From NCBI GenBank assembly GCA_030426545.1, contig JAUHYL010000003.1, positions 1 to 64,000 on the forward strand: DNA of 64,000 nt. The letters are read 5' to 3'. This DNA comes from Gammaproteobacteria bacterium (GTDB lineage Bacteria > Pseudomonadota > Gammaproteobacteria > Pseudomonadales > Halieaceae). The translations under genes were made by a program, and so were the position numbers. Below, in pieces: positions 1 through 8,850 of the stretch. Position 1 is the first letter of the stretch; each line of letters starts with the position of its first letter. The notes under the pieces were generated by a model. The model saw only the letters and a list, made by a program, of their open reading frames with translations. It was not told where the DNA came from and ran no database searches.

Positions 1-329
1 CCCACACGCAGCGCGCCGCAGCCGCCGGGTGTCTGAATACTGCTGACCCTGCCCTGGGCAAGCGCGGCGCTGTCGCTACCGAGCAGCAGGCGCTGCATAC
101 CCTGATTGAAGGCCTCGTCACCCGCCGCCGGCAGGTAGGCCTTGGTCACCTCCTCTGCCTCCAGCGCATGTTGCGCGCGGCGCACTGCCTCGAATACGGG
201 ACACAAGCCGGCATCGTCCATGTAAATTCCCACCGTCAGATCGACCTTGTCGGGGTTGGTGTCTGCGCGGGCGGCGGCGGCCAGGCCGAGAATCGGGTCG
301 ACGGGAAGTTGATCGAGTTTCTGTAACAT
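1..329 (-). CDS. Aromatic amino acid / aspartate aminotransferase, N-terminal part (cut by window edge)
   Basis: About 109 codons are present, reading from an ATG at 329 off the left edge of the window. The N-terminus shows the class I fold-type aminotransferase pattern around GIYMDDAG and PVFEAVRRAQ, typical of AspC/TyrB enzymes, which transfer amino groups from aromatic amino acids or aspartate to 2-oxoglutarate using PLP. The PLP lysine lies outside the window. An AGAGG ribosome binding site precedes the start, 30 nt after the pepD stop on the same strand, so the two may be co-transcribed. TyrB and AspC cannot be told apart from this fragment. Confidence 0.85.
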   Translation of the reverse strand, partial: MLQKLDQLPVDPILGLAAAARADTNPDKVDLTVGIYMDDAGLCPVFEAVRRAQHALEAEEVTKAYLPAAGDEAFNQGMQRLLLGSDSAALAQGRVSSIQTPGGCGALRV

Positions 330-359
330 GCAGGAAGCCTCTGGTTAAAGACGCGGACG

Positions 360-1802
360 TTAAAGTTCCGCCAGTAAAGCGGTCAGGAATTGCCAGAACG
401 GTGCGACCGTATCAATCTGCAGGCGTTCCGCCGGCGAGTGGGCACCGCGAATGGTAGGGCCGAACGAGAGTATGTCCAGTTCGGGTCGTTTGCTTTTCAG
501 GATGCCGCATTCCAGCCCGGCGTGAATGGCTTTCACAGCCGGGTCAACGCCAAACAACTGCTGGTGCAGTTGCCGCGCGCGGGCCAGTAGTTCGCTATCA
601 AAATCCGGCTGCCAGCCGGGATAGCCCGACACAGTTTCAACGTCGAGCTGGAAGGCTCTCGCCAGTGCCCGTACAGACTGTTGCAGGGGCAGGCTTTGCG
701 CCTCGTTGAAGAAACGATAGCTGGCTTCGAGGAACAACGCACCCGCGTGCAGACGGAACACCGCCAGGTTAATGCTGAGATCGACCAGGTCCGCCGGCGA
801 CTGGGCATTGTAGGCCAGTGCCCCGTGCGGGAATGCGGCGATGAGATCCAGCACCGACGCGGAGTCGGCCTCACTGAGCACGGCGGTGGGGGTCGCCGTT
901 TGCAAATCCAGTTGCAAACCATGATCCGCCGCAGGCAGAAATTCCCGCAGGCGTTGCTGTAAACCCGGCAAGCGCTCACGCAGCAGGGCGGCGGATTCCG
1001 CCGGCAGGGCCACGCGTACGCTGCCCTCCCGCGGAATCACATTGTGCGCCACGCCCGCCTCCGCGTCAGCCAGTGACAGCCCGGGCAGCTCCAGCAGCGC
1101 CTGGGCCAGAATCTTGATGGCATTCCCCAACTGTTCATGAATCTGGATCCCGGAGTGCCCGCCAGCCAGCCCGCCGAGCGTCAGCTGCCAGTGCTCGGCG
1201 GAAGCGTTTGCCGGCTGCAGGGGAAATTGCCGCCGCAACTTCCAGCCGCCGCCACCGGCACAGCCGACGAACAGCTCCTGCCAGTCCTCGGTGTCCAGGT
1301 TCAGCATGCGGGCGCCCTCCAGCAGCGCCGGGTCCAGTTGCAGCGCACCGTTGAGACCGGTTTCTTCATCCACGGTAAACAACAGGGCCAGCGGCGGATG
1401 CTCAACCGTGTTGTCCGTCATCAACGCCATGGCGGCGGCACACCCCACACCGTTATCCGCGCCCAGGGTGGTACGGTCCGCCGACAGCCAGCCGTCACGC
1501 ACCTGCAGCGACAAGGGGTCTGTGTCGAAGTCATGCTGCGTGTCGGCGCTCTTGACGGTCACCATATCCAGGTGATTCTGGATAATGACCCGTTCGCGGC
1601 GCTCCCGCCCGGGACTGCCGGCGACATCCACGCGCAGGTTGCCCACACTATCGGTGCGCCAGACATGGCCCTCGGCCGTGGCCAGGTCGATAAGGTATTG
1701 CCGAATGGCCGCTTCTTTACCGGAGGGCCGCGGAATCTGCGTGATGGCGTAGAAATGGTCCCACAGGTGCGGTGGGTCAGATGGGAAGTCAGTCGGTTTC
1801 AT
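360..1802 (-). CDS. pepD: Aminoacyl-histidine dipeptidase (Xaa-His dipeptidase, M20C)
   Basis: A 480-aa cytosolic metallodipeptidase that hydrolyses dipeptides such as carnosine-type Xaa-His. The M20 metal site is visible: H77-x-D79, D116 in GADNG, the E146-E147 pair in DEETG, and D170 in NLDTED, with a conserved HAGLECG segment near the C-terminus. Length is normal for PepD (about 485 aa). It starts at ATG 1802 and is followed after 30 nt by the aminotransferase. Several long reading frames on the opposite strand are high-GC shadows. Confidence 0.93.
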   Translation of the reverse strand: MKPTDFPSDPPHLWDHFYAITQIPRPSGKEAAIRQYLIDLATAEGHVWRTDSVGNLRVDVAGSPGRERRERVIIQNHLDMVTVKSADTQHDFDTDPLSLQVRDGWLSADRTTLGADNGVGCAAAMALMTDNTVEHPPLALLFTVDEETGLNGALQLDPALLEGARMLNLDTEDWQELFVGCAGGGGWKLRRQFPLQPANASAEHWQLTLGGLAGGHSGIQIHEQLGNAIKILAQALLELPGLSLADAEAGVAHNVIPREGSVRVALPAESAALLRERLPGLQQRLREFLPAADHGLQLDLQTATPTAVLSEADSASVLDLIAAFPHGALAYNAQSPADLVDLSINLAVFRLHAGALFLEASYRFFNEAQSLPLQQSVRALARAFQLDVETVSGYPGWQPDFDSELLARARQLHQQLFGVDPAVKAIHAGLECGILKSKRPELDILSFGPTIRGAHSPAERLQIDTVAPFWQFLTALLAEL

Positions 1803-1934
1803 GAGCGCGCGGATTATACCTCACGCCCGGGTTGGCGGCATTTTTCACATCAAGGCACCGTATTTTTTACGGGTGAGTTGCGGGCAACAAACTATACTTA
1901 GACTGACGAGAACTTTTCCTGCCCCGAGTCGATT

Positions 1935-2123
1935 ATGAAAAGACTGGATGATAACAAGGTGAGCCTGGTGGACTTCATGCGCAGCATCAAGTTCAAAGGC
2001 CGCAAGCAGCAGGACGACGCCGAGGCAGTGTCAACGCACTTCGCCCACTTCTATCCCCAGGCTCGCCCCGCGGAAAACACTACCGACGCCGAAGAGCACG
2101 AACTGGTGCGCAGCGCCAACTAG
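1935..2123 (+). CDS. Small hypothetical protein, 62 aa
   Basis: Not recognised. The protein is polar and charged with no membrane segment: a basic N-terminal third (MKRLDDNK ... KFKGRKQQ) followed by an acidic tail. It starts at ATG 1935, divergently from pepD, with a possible -10 (TATACT, near 1893) about 40 nt upstream. A clean start, the stand-alone position and the amphipathic FMRSIKFKG segment argue for a real gene, but coding potential at 62 codons is weak evidence. Confidence 0.5.
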   Translation: MKRLDDNKVSLVDFMRSIKFKGRKQQDDAEAVSTHFAHFYPQARPAENTTDAEEHELVRSAN

Positions 2124-2282
2124 CAACCCCGCTGCGCGGATCTTCCGTTCACCCTGCACCCGGCAGCGTGGCCACTACCCGCCGAAAGCACCGGCCCGAC
2201 CGCCGGGTCCGCCTGTCAGACAAACGCAGCCCGCCATTTAGCGGCACGCCTGGTTCGAAAAGGAATTGTGAGGAGGTAACCG

Positions 2283-3143
2283 TCAGTAAGACGGCTGTAC
2301 TGAAACCAGTGAGCCCAGGTGCCGGCTGCGACAGATTGCCCAGCGTTCATGGGGCTCCACCAGATGGTTTGCCACTACCGCAAAGACCAGCGGGTTGAAG
2401 GGAAAGCCCACATGACTGGCTAACACGGCCACGTTGGTTACGTAGCGCGGATCGCCCTGACACTTCGCAATACCTGCACCCACGATGCCATCGCTCTCGC
2501 TGTATAGCGCCAGCACCGGTACACGCAGTTTGCCGCTGCGGTAGGTGTGTTGTACCCAGCGCGCCAGCGCCAACTCGTCGATATCGTTGTCGTAGAGACG
2601 CCCCATCACGCTGTACAGGGCTGTGCCGCGCGGATCGCCGTAGGGCGTACCCAGCGTGATCACCTGGCGTATCCATTGCGGGTAACGGTGAGCCAGCGCC
2701 ACGGCATACAGGCCGCCAAGGCTCCAACCGATCAGTGTCAGCTTGCGCCCGCTGGCGATAAACTCCTGTTCAACCCGGGCGGCGATCGTTTCTTCCATCT
2801 GTGAACGATGCGCCAGAAAGTCATCGATATTCTGCGAGCGCACTTCGGAGGCGTTGCGGCCGAGCCCCCAGGGGATGGCATTGTAACCGCGACCATTGAG
2901 GAATTTACGCAGCCGCGACGTGGAGCCGTCGGCACCCATAAAGCCCGGGATGGTCATGATGGTGTGACCGTCGCCACGGGGCAGCGTCTTCAGCAGGGGT
3001 GCCAGCGCGGCGCTTGTACCCATCTCCAGGAATACACGGCTCAACTCCAGCGCACTGTGCCGCAGGCGCGGTGGACGCGGATTGGGAATAAAAGCTGGAC
3101 TGGTGACCTCCATCGGCCCCCCGGTAGGCTGTGACCACAACAT
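2283..3143 (-). CDS. Alpha/beta hydrolase, lipase-like
   Basis: A 286-aa protein (276 aa if it starts at the ATG at 3113, which follows a G-rich stretch). The nucleophile elbow GWSLGG holds the catalytic Ser, with a likely Asp in YSESDGIV and His in ASHVGFPFNP, in the usual Ser-Asp-His order. An oxyanion-type motif is seen in TIPGFMGADGS. The fold resembles esterases/lipases acting on acyl esters; substrate is unknown. There is no clear signal peptide. The stop codon lies inside a small hairpin (CCGTC-AGTAA-GACGG, 2280-2294) that may act as a 3' stem. Confidence 0.8.
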   Translation of the reverse strand: MLWSQPTGGPMEVTSPAFIPNPRPPRLRHSALELSRVFLEMGTSAALAPLLKTLPRGDGHTIMTIPGFMGADGSTSRLRKFLNGRGYNAIPWGLGRNASEVRSQNIDDFLAHRSQMEETIAARVEQEFIASGRKLTLIGWSLGGLYAVALAHRYPQWIRQVITLGTPYGDPRGTALYSVMGRLYDNDIDELALARWVQHTYRSGKLRVPVLALYSESDGIVGAGIAKCQGDPRYVTNVAVLASHVGFPFNPLVFAVVANHLVEPHERWAICRSRHLGSLVSVQPSY

Positions 3144-3388
3144 ATTGTGGCACTATCCATGGGGTAATACAGGGAAACCTGCCTGCAGCGGTTTAATTAT
3201 TCATGACGCCCACTCCTCAACCCCCGCGCTGCGCTTGCCAGAACACGCCTTGACCCAAGGCCCGCACATCGCGAAGATGCTCCCGGAATCCGCGCCCAGG
3301 GGCGCGGCGACCCGCTAGCTTTAAGCATTCCGGAGGACGGCGACTCGCCACCCGGGATTCGTCCACTACCCACAGCCGTGTAAAGCAC

Positions 3389-4120
3389 ATGCCACCCAAG
3401 CGCGATAACCTCTACTCAAACCCCGTCGCCGACCCCGGCGTCTTCACCTTCGACGACAAGGTTGCCCGCGTTTTCCCCGACATGATCAAGCGCTCCGTAC
3501 CCGGCTACACCACCATCGTCGCCATGACCGGCCTGCTGGCCGCGCGTTACGCCACATCCGCCAGCCGGCTGTACGATCTGGGCTGCTCGCTGGGGGCATC
3601 GACCCTGTCCATGCGACAGAACGTCCACCACGCCGACTGCCACATCGTCGGCGTGGATAACTCCCCGGATATGCTGGAGCGCTGCCGCGCGGTCATGGAC
3701 ACGGACAGCCATGACATTCCCGTCGACCTCGTGTGTGCCGATCTCCAGGACATCGCTATTGAGAACGCCTCCGTCGTTGTTCTCAATTTCACCCTGCAGT
3801 TCGTTCCGATCGAGCAGCGCGACAGCATCATCCAGCGCATCTTTGACGGCCTGCAACCCGGCGGCATCCTGGTTCTGTCAGAAAAAGTCAGCTTTGAGGA
3901 CCCGCACCTGGACGCGCTGAACATCGAACTGCACGAACAGTTCAAACTCGCCAACGGGTACAGCGAACTGGAAGTCGCGCAGAAGCGCACGGCGCTGGAA
4001 AACGTGCTGCTTCCCGAGACCCTGGCGGCGCACAGGTTGCGCGCGCAGAAAGCCGGGTTTACCAGCTGCGATGTCTGGTTTCAGTGTTTCAATTTCGCAT
4101 CGCTGGTCGCACTGAAGTAA
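3389..4120 (+). CDS. cmoA: Carboxy-S-adenosyl-L-methionine synthase
   Basis: A 243-aa Rossmann methyltransferase-fold enzyme that makes carboxy-SAM from SAM and prephenate for modification of uridine 34 in tRNA. The SAM-binding loop is [12 protein letters not shown], followed by the acidic strand end [10 protein letters not shown] and a conserved FTLQF segment typical of CmoA. Length matches the family (about 247 aa). It starts at ATG 3389, and cmoB follows 7 nt after its stop, the standard pair. Confidence 0.95.
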   Translation: MPPKRDNLYSNPVADPGVFTFDDKVARVFPDMIKRSVPGYTTIVAMTGLLAARYATSASRLYDLGCSLGASTLSMRQNVHHADCHIVGVDNSPDMLERCRAVMDTDSHDIPVDLVCADLQDIAIENASVVVLNFTLQFVPIEQRDSIIQRIFDGLQPGGILVLSEKVSFEDPHLDALNIELHEQFKLANGYSELEVAQKRTALENVLLPETLAAHRLRAQKAGFTSCDVWFQCFNFASLVALK

Positions 4121-4127
4121 GCCCGCG

Positions 4128-5105
4128 ATGATCATCGACTATCAACCGTTGATTGAACACTGGCGCGGCGGCGAGTTGGACGCGTGGTCACAGCAACTGG
4201 CCACGCAGATCGAGGCGGGCATGTCGCAACAGCGCTACGGCGACCTGCCGCGCTGGCTGGAGGCACTGCACTCGCTGCCCGCCATCGAGGCCGGCACAGT
4301 GCACCTGCGCAGCGGTCCGGTGGGCGCCGCAACCACAACGCCGCTGCCGGCAGAAACCCGCAATGCACTGCAGGCGGAACTGATGAACTTGCACCCCTGG
4401 CGCAAAGGCCCCTTCGACCTGTTTGGCGTGCACATCGATACCGAGTGGCGCTCTGACTGGAAGTGGGACCGCCTCAAACCGGGACTGGAAGATCTCGATG
4501 GACGACGTGTGCTGGACGTGGGTTGCGGCAGCGGCTATCACTGCTGGCGGATGCTGGGAGACGGTGCTGCCGAGGTGATCGGTATCGACCCGACACCCCT
4601 GTTCATCGTGCAGTTCTGGGCGCTACAGCGGTACCTGCAGCAACCGCATATCTGGGTGCTGCCAATGGGCATAGAACAGGTGCCGCCCCGACTCGCCGCC
4701 TTTGACACGGTGTTTTCCATGGGCGTGCTCTACCACCGCCGATCTCCCATCGATCACCTGCAGGAACTGAAAGACTGCCTGCGCCCGGGCGGCCAACTGC
4801 TGCTGGAGACACTGGTCATCGACGGCGGCCCCGGCGCAACCCTCATGCCCGAGGGCCGCTACGCGCGTATGGGCAACGTGTGGTTTTTACCGAGCTGCGA
4901 CACGCTGCTTGGCTGGCTGCGCAAGCTTGGCTTCGGCGATGTCAATTTGGTAGATGTGAATGTAACGACAACAGAAGAACAGCGCTCCACGGACTGGATG
5001 CGCTTTCACTCGCTGGCCAATTTTCTCGACCCGGAGGATGCCAGCAAAACCGTTGAGGGCTATCCCGCCCCGCGCCGCGCCATTGTGACAGCGACGGCGC
5101 CTTAG
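4128..5105 (+). CDS. cmoB: tRNA U34 carboxymethyltransferase
   Basis: A 325-aa SAM-fold protein that uses carboxy-SAM to convert 5-hydroxyuridine at the wobble position into uridine-5-oxyacetic acid in tRNA. Motif I is VLDVGCGSGYHCWRM; the MGVLYHRRSP segment and the basic patch near WRSDWKWDR are typical of CmoB. Length agrees with the family (about 323 aa). It is directly downstream of cmoA and probably translated from the same mRNA. Confidence 0.96.
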   Translation: MIIDYQPLIEHWRGGELDAWSQQLATQIEAGMSQQRYGDLPRWLEALHSLPAIEAGTVHLRSGPVGAATTTPLPAETRNALQAELMNLHPWRKGPFDLFGVHIDTEWRSDWKWDRLKPGLEDLDGRRVLDVGCGSGYHCWRMLGDGAAEVIGIDPTPLFIVQFWALQRYLQQPHIWVLPMGIEQVPPRLAAFDTVFSMGVLYHRRSPIDHLQELKDCLRPGGQLLLETLVIDGGPGATLMPEGRYARMGNVWFLPSCDTLLGWLRKLGFGDVNLVDVNVTTTEEQRSTDWMRFHSLANFLDPEDASKTVEGYPAPRRAIVTATAP

Positions 5106-5147
5106 CTCGCAGAGTGACGCCAACATCTCCGCCGGCCGGGCACGGCT

Positions 5148-7622
5148 TCAGTGCAGCGCCTTTTCCATGCGGTGCTCGTGAAACACAAACTCAAACACCT
5201 CGCGATAATTGCGTGCGAAGTGTACGTTGATGCCTTCACGCAGATAGTCCGGCAGTTCCTCGAAATCGCGCCGATTGGCGTGAGGAAGAATCAGCTCCAT
5301 GATCTTGCTGCGCCGCGCGGCAATCACCTTTTCGCGGATACCGCCAACCGGCAATACCTGCCCGGTGAGCGTCAGCTCGCCGGTCATGGCAAGCGGGCGC
5401 TTGATGCGCTCCTTGCGCGCCAGCGACACCAGTGCAGTCGCCATGGTGATGCCTGCGCTGGGGCCGTCTTTCGGCGTGGCGCCCTCCGGCACGTGCAGGT
5501 GCACCATGCTCATGTCGAAAAAGTCCAGGTCGCAGCCATAGTCCTTCAGGTGTGCCACCACATAACTGTAGGCAATCTCCGCCGACTCGCGCATCACATC
5601 ACCCAGCCTTCCGGTGAGTTTGAAGCCGCGGTTGAGCGTGTGAATCTGTGAGGATTCAATGGGCAAGGTGGCGCCGCCCATGGCCGTCCAGGCGAGACCC
5701 GTGGCCACACCGAGCCCGCGCAGCGGACGCTCCGGCGAGAAGGGCGGCTTGCCGAGCAGCTCTTCAATGTCTTTTTTACCGACGCGCAATTTCTCCTCGT
5801 CGTCTTCGAGCATGCTGACGATGGATTTGCGCATGATGCGCGCGAGCTGTTTCTCCAGCGAGCGAACGCCCGCCTCGCGACAGTAGGACTCAATGACGTA
5901 CTTGAGGCCAGCGTCGTTGATCTTCAACTGTTCGTCCTCCAGGCCGTGACGTTTGAGCTGCTTGGGCCACAGGTGCTTTTTGGCGATGGACAGTTTCTCT
6001 TCCGCCACGTAACCGGACAGGCGCAGCGTTTCCATGCGATCCAGCAGCGGGCCGGGAATGGAATCAAGCTGGTTGGCGGTACAGATAAACAACACCTTGG
6101 ACAGATCGACACGCAGGTCCAGGTAGTGATCGAGGAACTCGCTGTTTTGCTCCGGATCCAGCACTTCAAGCAGCGCCGACGCCGGGTCCCCCTGGAAGGA
6201 GGCACCGATCTTGTCTATCTCGTCGAGCATGATCACCGGGTTGGATACCTGCACCTCTTTCAGCGCCTGCACAAACTTGCCCGGCATGGCGCCGATATAG
6301 GTGCGCCGGTGACCTTTGATCTCCGCCTCGTCGCGCATGCCACCGAGACTGAAGCGATAAAACTCACGCCCCAGCGCATCGGCAACCGAGCGCCCGATAC
6401 TGGTCTTGCCCACGCCGGGCGGACCCACCAGCAGCAGGATGGAACCGGAAATCTCGCCTCTGAAAGCGCCCACCGCGAGAAACTCCAGAATGCGTTTCTT
6501 GACATCCTCCAGACCCTCGTGATGCTCCTGTAGCACCTCGCGCGCATGTTTCAATTCCAGGTTGTCTTCGGAGTGCACGCCCCACGGTACCGAGGTTGCC
6601 CAATCGAGATAGTTGCGCGTAACGCCGTACTCGGGTGACCCTGTTTCCAGCAGGGAGAGTTTGCGCATCTCGTCGTCTATGCGTTTGGCCACCGCCTCGG
6701 GCATGTCCATTTCGCTGATGCGTTGTTCGAACATCTCAACGTCTGAGGTGCGGTCGTCCTTGGAGATACCCAGTTCTTTCTGAATAATCTTCAGCTGTTC
6801 ACGCAGGAAGAACTCGCGCTGCTGGTCCGAGACTTTCTCGTTCACCTGGCTGGTGATCTGGCCCTGCAGCTCCGCGACCTCGCGCTCCTTGCGCAGCAGC
6901 GTAAGCACTTTTTCCATACGCGAGCTGAGCGGCAGTGTGTCGAGAATTTCCTGCAGTTGATCACCGTTGGCGGTGGTCAAAGCGGCGGAGAAATCCGCCA
7001 GCAGGCTGGGCTGCGCGGGGCTGAAGTTCGCCAGGTACTGCTTCAATTCCTCGCTGTAAAGCGGGTTTAACGGCAGCAGCTCCTTGATCTCCTTGATCAG
7101 GGCCATGGCGTAGGCTTTGGTCTCGTCGGAGTCCTTGTCGCCCTGGCTGCGCGGGTATTCCACCTGCGCCAGGTAAGGCGGCTTGTCATTCAGCCAGCGC
7201 ACGATGCGAAAGCGCTTCACCCCCTGGGCGAGAAACTGACCGGCCTGCTGCTGCTCCGCCATGGGCGGTTGGTGCAGGCGCACCACACAGCCGATCTCGG
7301 GAAACTGGCGCGGATCGACGGGGCTACTGTCGTCCTTGCGCTCGACGTAGGACAAGCCGATCAAGCGGTTGCCCGATTTACTGATACCCTCCAGCGTGCT
7401 CCCCCACTCCTGCGGGTTGATCGCCACGGGCTGTACCTGGCCGGGAAAGAAGGGCCGTTTGGGCACGGGCATGAGGTACAGGGTGTCTGGCAGCACGTCA
7501 TCGGCTACCGCCGGTGAGGAATTTCCCTCCTCCTGCGTGAAATACCCGGCATCCTCGCCAGACTCAGACATCGTGTCACCGGGGGACTCGTCATCCTTCC
7601 CGCTTATATCCTGTTCGCTCAT
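5148..7622 (-). CDS. lon: ATP-dependent Lon protease
   Basis: An 824-aa AAA+ serine protease for misfolded and regulatory proteins. After about 45 acidic N-terminal residues come the LON substrate-binding domain, a coiled-coil linker, the AAA+ module (Walker A GPPGVGKT, K406; Walker B VIMLDEID) and the protease domain with catalytic S722 in KDGPSAG and K765 in GGIREKVIA, spaced 43 residues as in E. coli Lon. I chose the ATG at 7622 over an upstream GTG (7661) because GGGGTG precedes it. The acidic N-terminal extension differs from E. coli Lon, and this may be a second Lon-type paralogue such as those in Pseudomonas. A sigma-32 promoter lies just upstream. Confidence 0.93.
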   Translation of the reverse strand: MSEQDISGKDDESPGDTMSESGEDAGYFTQEEGNSSPAVADDVLPDTLYLMPVPKRPFFPGQVQPVAINPQEWGSTLEGISKSGNRLIGLSYVERKDDSSPVDPRQFPEIGCVVRLHQPPMAEQQQAGQFLAQGVKRFRIVRWLNDKPPYLAQVEYPRSQGDKDSDETKAYAMALIKEIKELLPLNPLYSEELKQYLANFSPAQPSLLADFSAALTTANGDQLQEILDTLPLSSRMEKVLTLLRKEREVAELQGQITSQVNEKVSDQQREFFLREQLKIIQKELGISKDDRTSDVEMFEQRISEMDMPEAVAKRIDDEMRKLSLLETGSPEYGVTRNYLDWATSVPWGVHSEDNLELKHAREVLQEHHEGLEDVKKRILEFLAVGAFRGEISGSILLLVGPPGVGKTSIGRSVADALGREFYRFSLGGMRDEAEIKGHRRTYIGAMPGKFVQALKEVQVSNPVIMLDEIDKIGASFQGDPASALLEVLDPEQNSEFLDHYLDLRVDLSKVLFICTANQLDSIPGPLLDRMETLRLSGYVAEEKLSIAKKHLWPKQLKRHGLEDEQLKINDAGLKYVIESYCREAGVRSLEKQLARIMRKSIVSMLEDDEEKLRVGKKDIEELLGKPPFSPERPLRGLGVATGLAWTAMGGATLPIESSQIHTLNRGFKLTGRLGDVMRESAEIAYSYVVAHLKDYGCDLDFFDMSMVHLHVPEGATPKDGPSAGITMATALVSLARKERIKRPLAMTGELTLTGQVLPVGGIREKVIAARRSKIMELILPHANRRDFEELPDYLREGINVHFARNYREVFEFVFHEHRMEKALH

Positions 7623-7672
7623 TGGCACCCCGTTTTCACTGCGTGGACACTGCGTGGCCACTACCTGACTAA

Positions 7673-7700
7673 CTATGGGGTTCTGTGCTGAAAATTCAAG
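7673..7700 (-). promoter_or_regulatory. Sigma-32 heat-shock promoter of lon
   Basis: On the minus strand, CTTGAAT (7700-7694), a 13-nt spacer and CCCCATAG (7680-7673) match the heat-shock consensus CTTGAAA-N13-CCCCATNT almost exactly. It sits about 50 nt upstream of the lon ATG at 7622, facing the gene, as expected for a sigma-32-controlled protease. Confidence 0.8.
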
Positions 7701-7861
7701 CGGCGGGGGCAGCGAGCAGGGTCACTCCCCGGGATTTCCCGGGAAGTTGGGATCAATTGGCGCAGTCGTTGCAATTCCTGATGAGCCACCGTGGCAGAAC
7801 TGCAGTCCGAATGACCACGGCCTTACGGATATAGCAGGAAAGTATCGCAACCACACCCGAC

Positions 7862-8584
7862 TCAGCGGAACATTTTTTCAAAAGCAAGTTCCAGCTCACG
7901 GTGCGCATTCGCGGGGAGAAACGTGCCGTGGGCAGCAATCAGCTGATCGAACTCAAATGTCAGCAGGCGCTGGAACTCCTTTTCCATCGCCTGCCTGTCT
8001 TCAACCAACAGCTTCATCCAGAACGGGCCAATCAGGGTTTCGCAGGGAAAACCAATGCGCGGCATCATCTTGCGCATCAACCAGCTGGTGTGGGGGGTAT
8101 GGGGCTCGGTGCGGTAGCTCTGCACAGCATCACAGGTGATCAGGATGTTCGAGCCGCCACGCTCTAGCAGGAGGGCGCCCTCGGGCTCTTTCATCTGCGC
8201 AAACGCAAACAGGGTGGCGCTGCCAAACGGAAGCTCCCCGCCCTCGCGCAATACATGGTTGATGGCCGGCTCGGTATACGTGGTGCCGCCTTCGAACGAC
8301 CAGAACGGAACCTTGTACCGATCGACATAGAACGCATCATCCATGCCGTGAAAAGGGCCGAGGCGCAGCACCGCAGCCACCTCTCCCAATGCTTCCAGCG
8401 CAGCCAGTCCAGGCTCGTCCATGCGGACAGGATTGATAAGCGACAGTTTGCCCTGATCGCGCACAATCACCATATTGCGCGTTAAGCGCATGCCCAGCAT
8501 CATTTTTACGCAGCCGTAAACGACGAACAGATCCTCGGCGATTTGCTTGGGCGCATCGTGCTGCAGTGCGGCGGGATATTTCAT
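7862..8584 (-). CDS. Metallo-beta-lactamase-fold-like protein (DUF4336-like)
   Basis: A 240-aa soluble protein of unknown function. The order of segments (EDLFVVYG, NMVIVRDQGKLSLINPVR, LGPFHGMDDAFY, NILITCDAVQ, DQLIAAHGTFL) resembles a degenerate metallo-beta-lactamase fold. The classic HxHxDH metal motif is replaced by FHGMDD, so zinc hydrolase activity is doubtful; a DUF4336-type relationship is likely. It starts at ATG 8584 and is monocistronic between lon and a divergent aminotransferase. Confidence 0.6.
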   Translation of the reverse strand: MKYPAALQHDAPKQIAEDLFVVYGCVKMMLGMRLTRNMVIVRDQGKLSLINPVRMDEPGLAALEALGEVAAVLRLGPFHGMDDAFYVDRYKVPFWSFEGGTTYTEPAINHVLREGGELPFGSATLFAFAQMKEPEGALLLERGGSNILITCDAVQSYRTEPHTPHTSWLMRKMMPRIGFPCETLIGPFWMKLLVEDRQAMEKEFQRLLTFEFDQLIAAHGTFLPANAHRELELAFEKMFR

Positions 8585-8750
8585 AAGGCGTGGTCCTGGT
8601 TTGCGTCAGGCTGCGTTGCCGACTCGGGTACATTGAATACCGGTTGAGCAACTCGACTCAGCCCCCGTTTCTGCCTTGACAGATACGGAGGAAAGTCAGA
8701 CAAGCATAGCGCATACGGTGCACACGGCGTGGACTGATCGTTGGCGAAAT

Positions 8751-8780
8751 TTACCGCGCCCTAAAGCATTCCGCTATAAT
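8751..8780 (+). promoter_or_regulatory. Candidate sigma-70 promoter for the aminotransferase
   Basis: A perfect -10 TATAAT (8775-8780) is preceded 18 nt upstream by a weak -35, TTACCG (8751-8756). Transcription would begin about 60 nt before the GTG start at 8851. Confidence 0.55.
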
Positions 8781-8850
8781 CCGCGCTGGCCGCAGCCCGG
8801 GCTGGGTTTGCGCGCCATCGGCAGACGCAGCACAGGATGAGGACAAGGGC

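Noticed and set aside
1137-1901. 254-codon open frame opposite pepD
   Set aside because: Shadow of pepD; no motif and crosses the pepD start.
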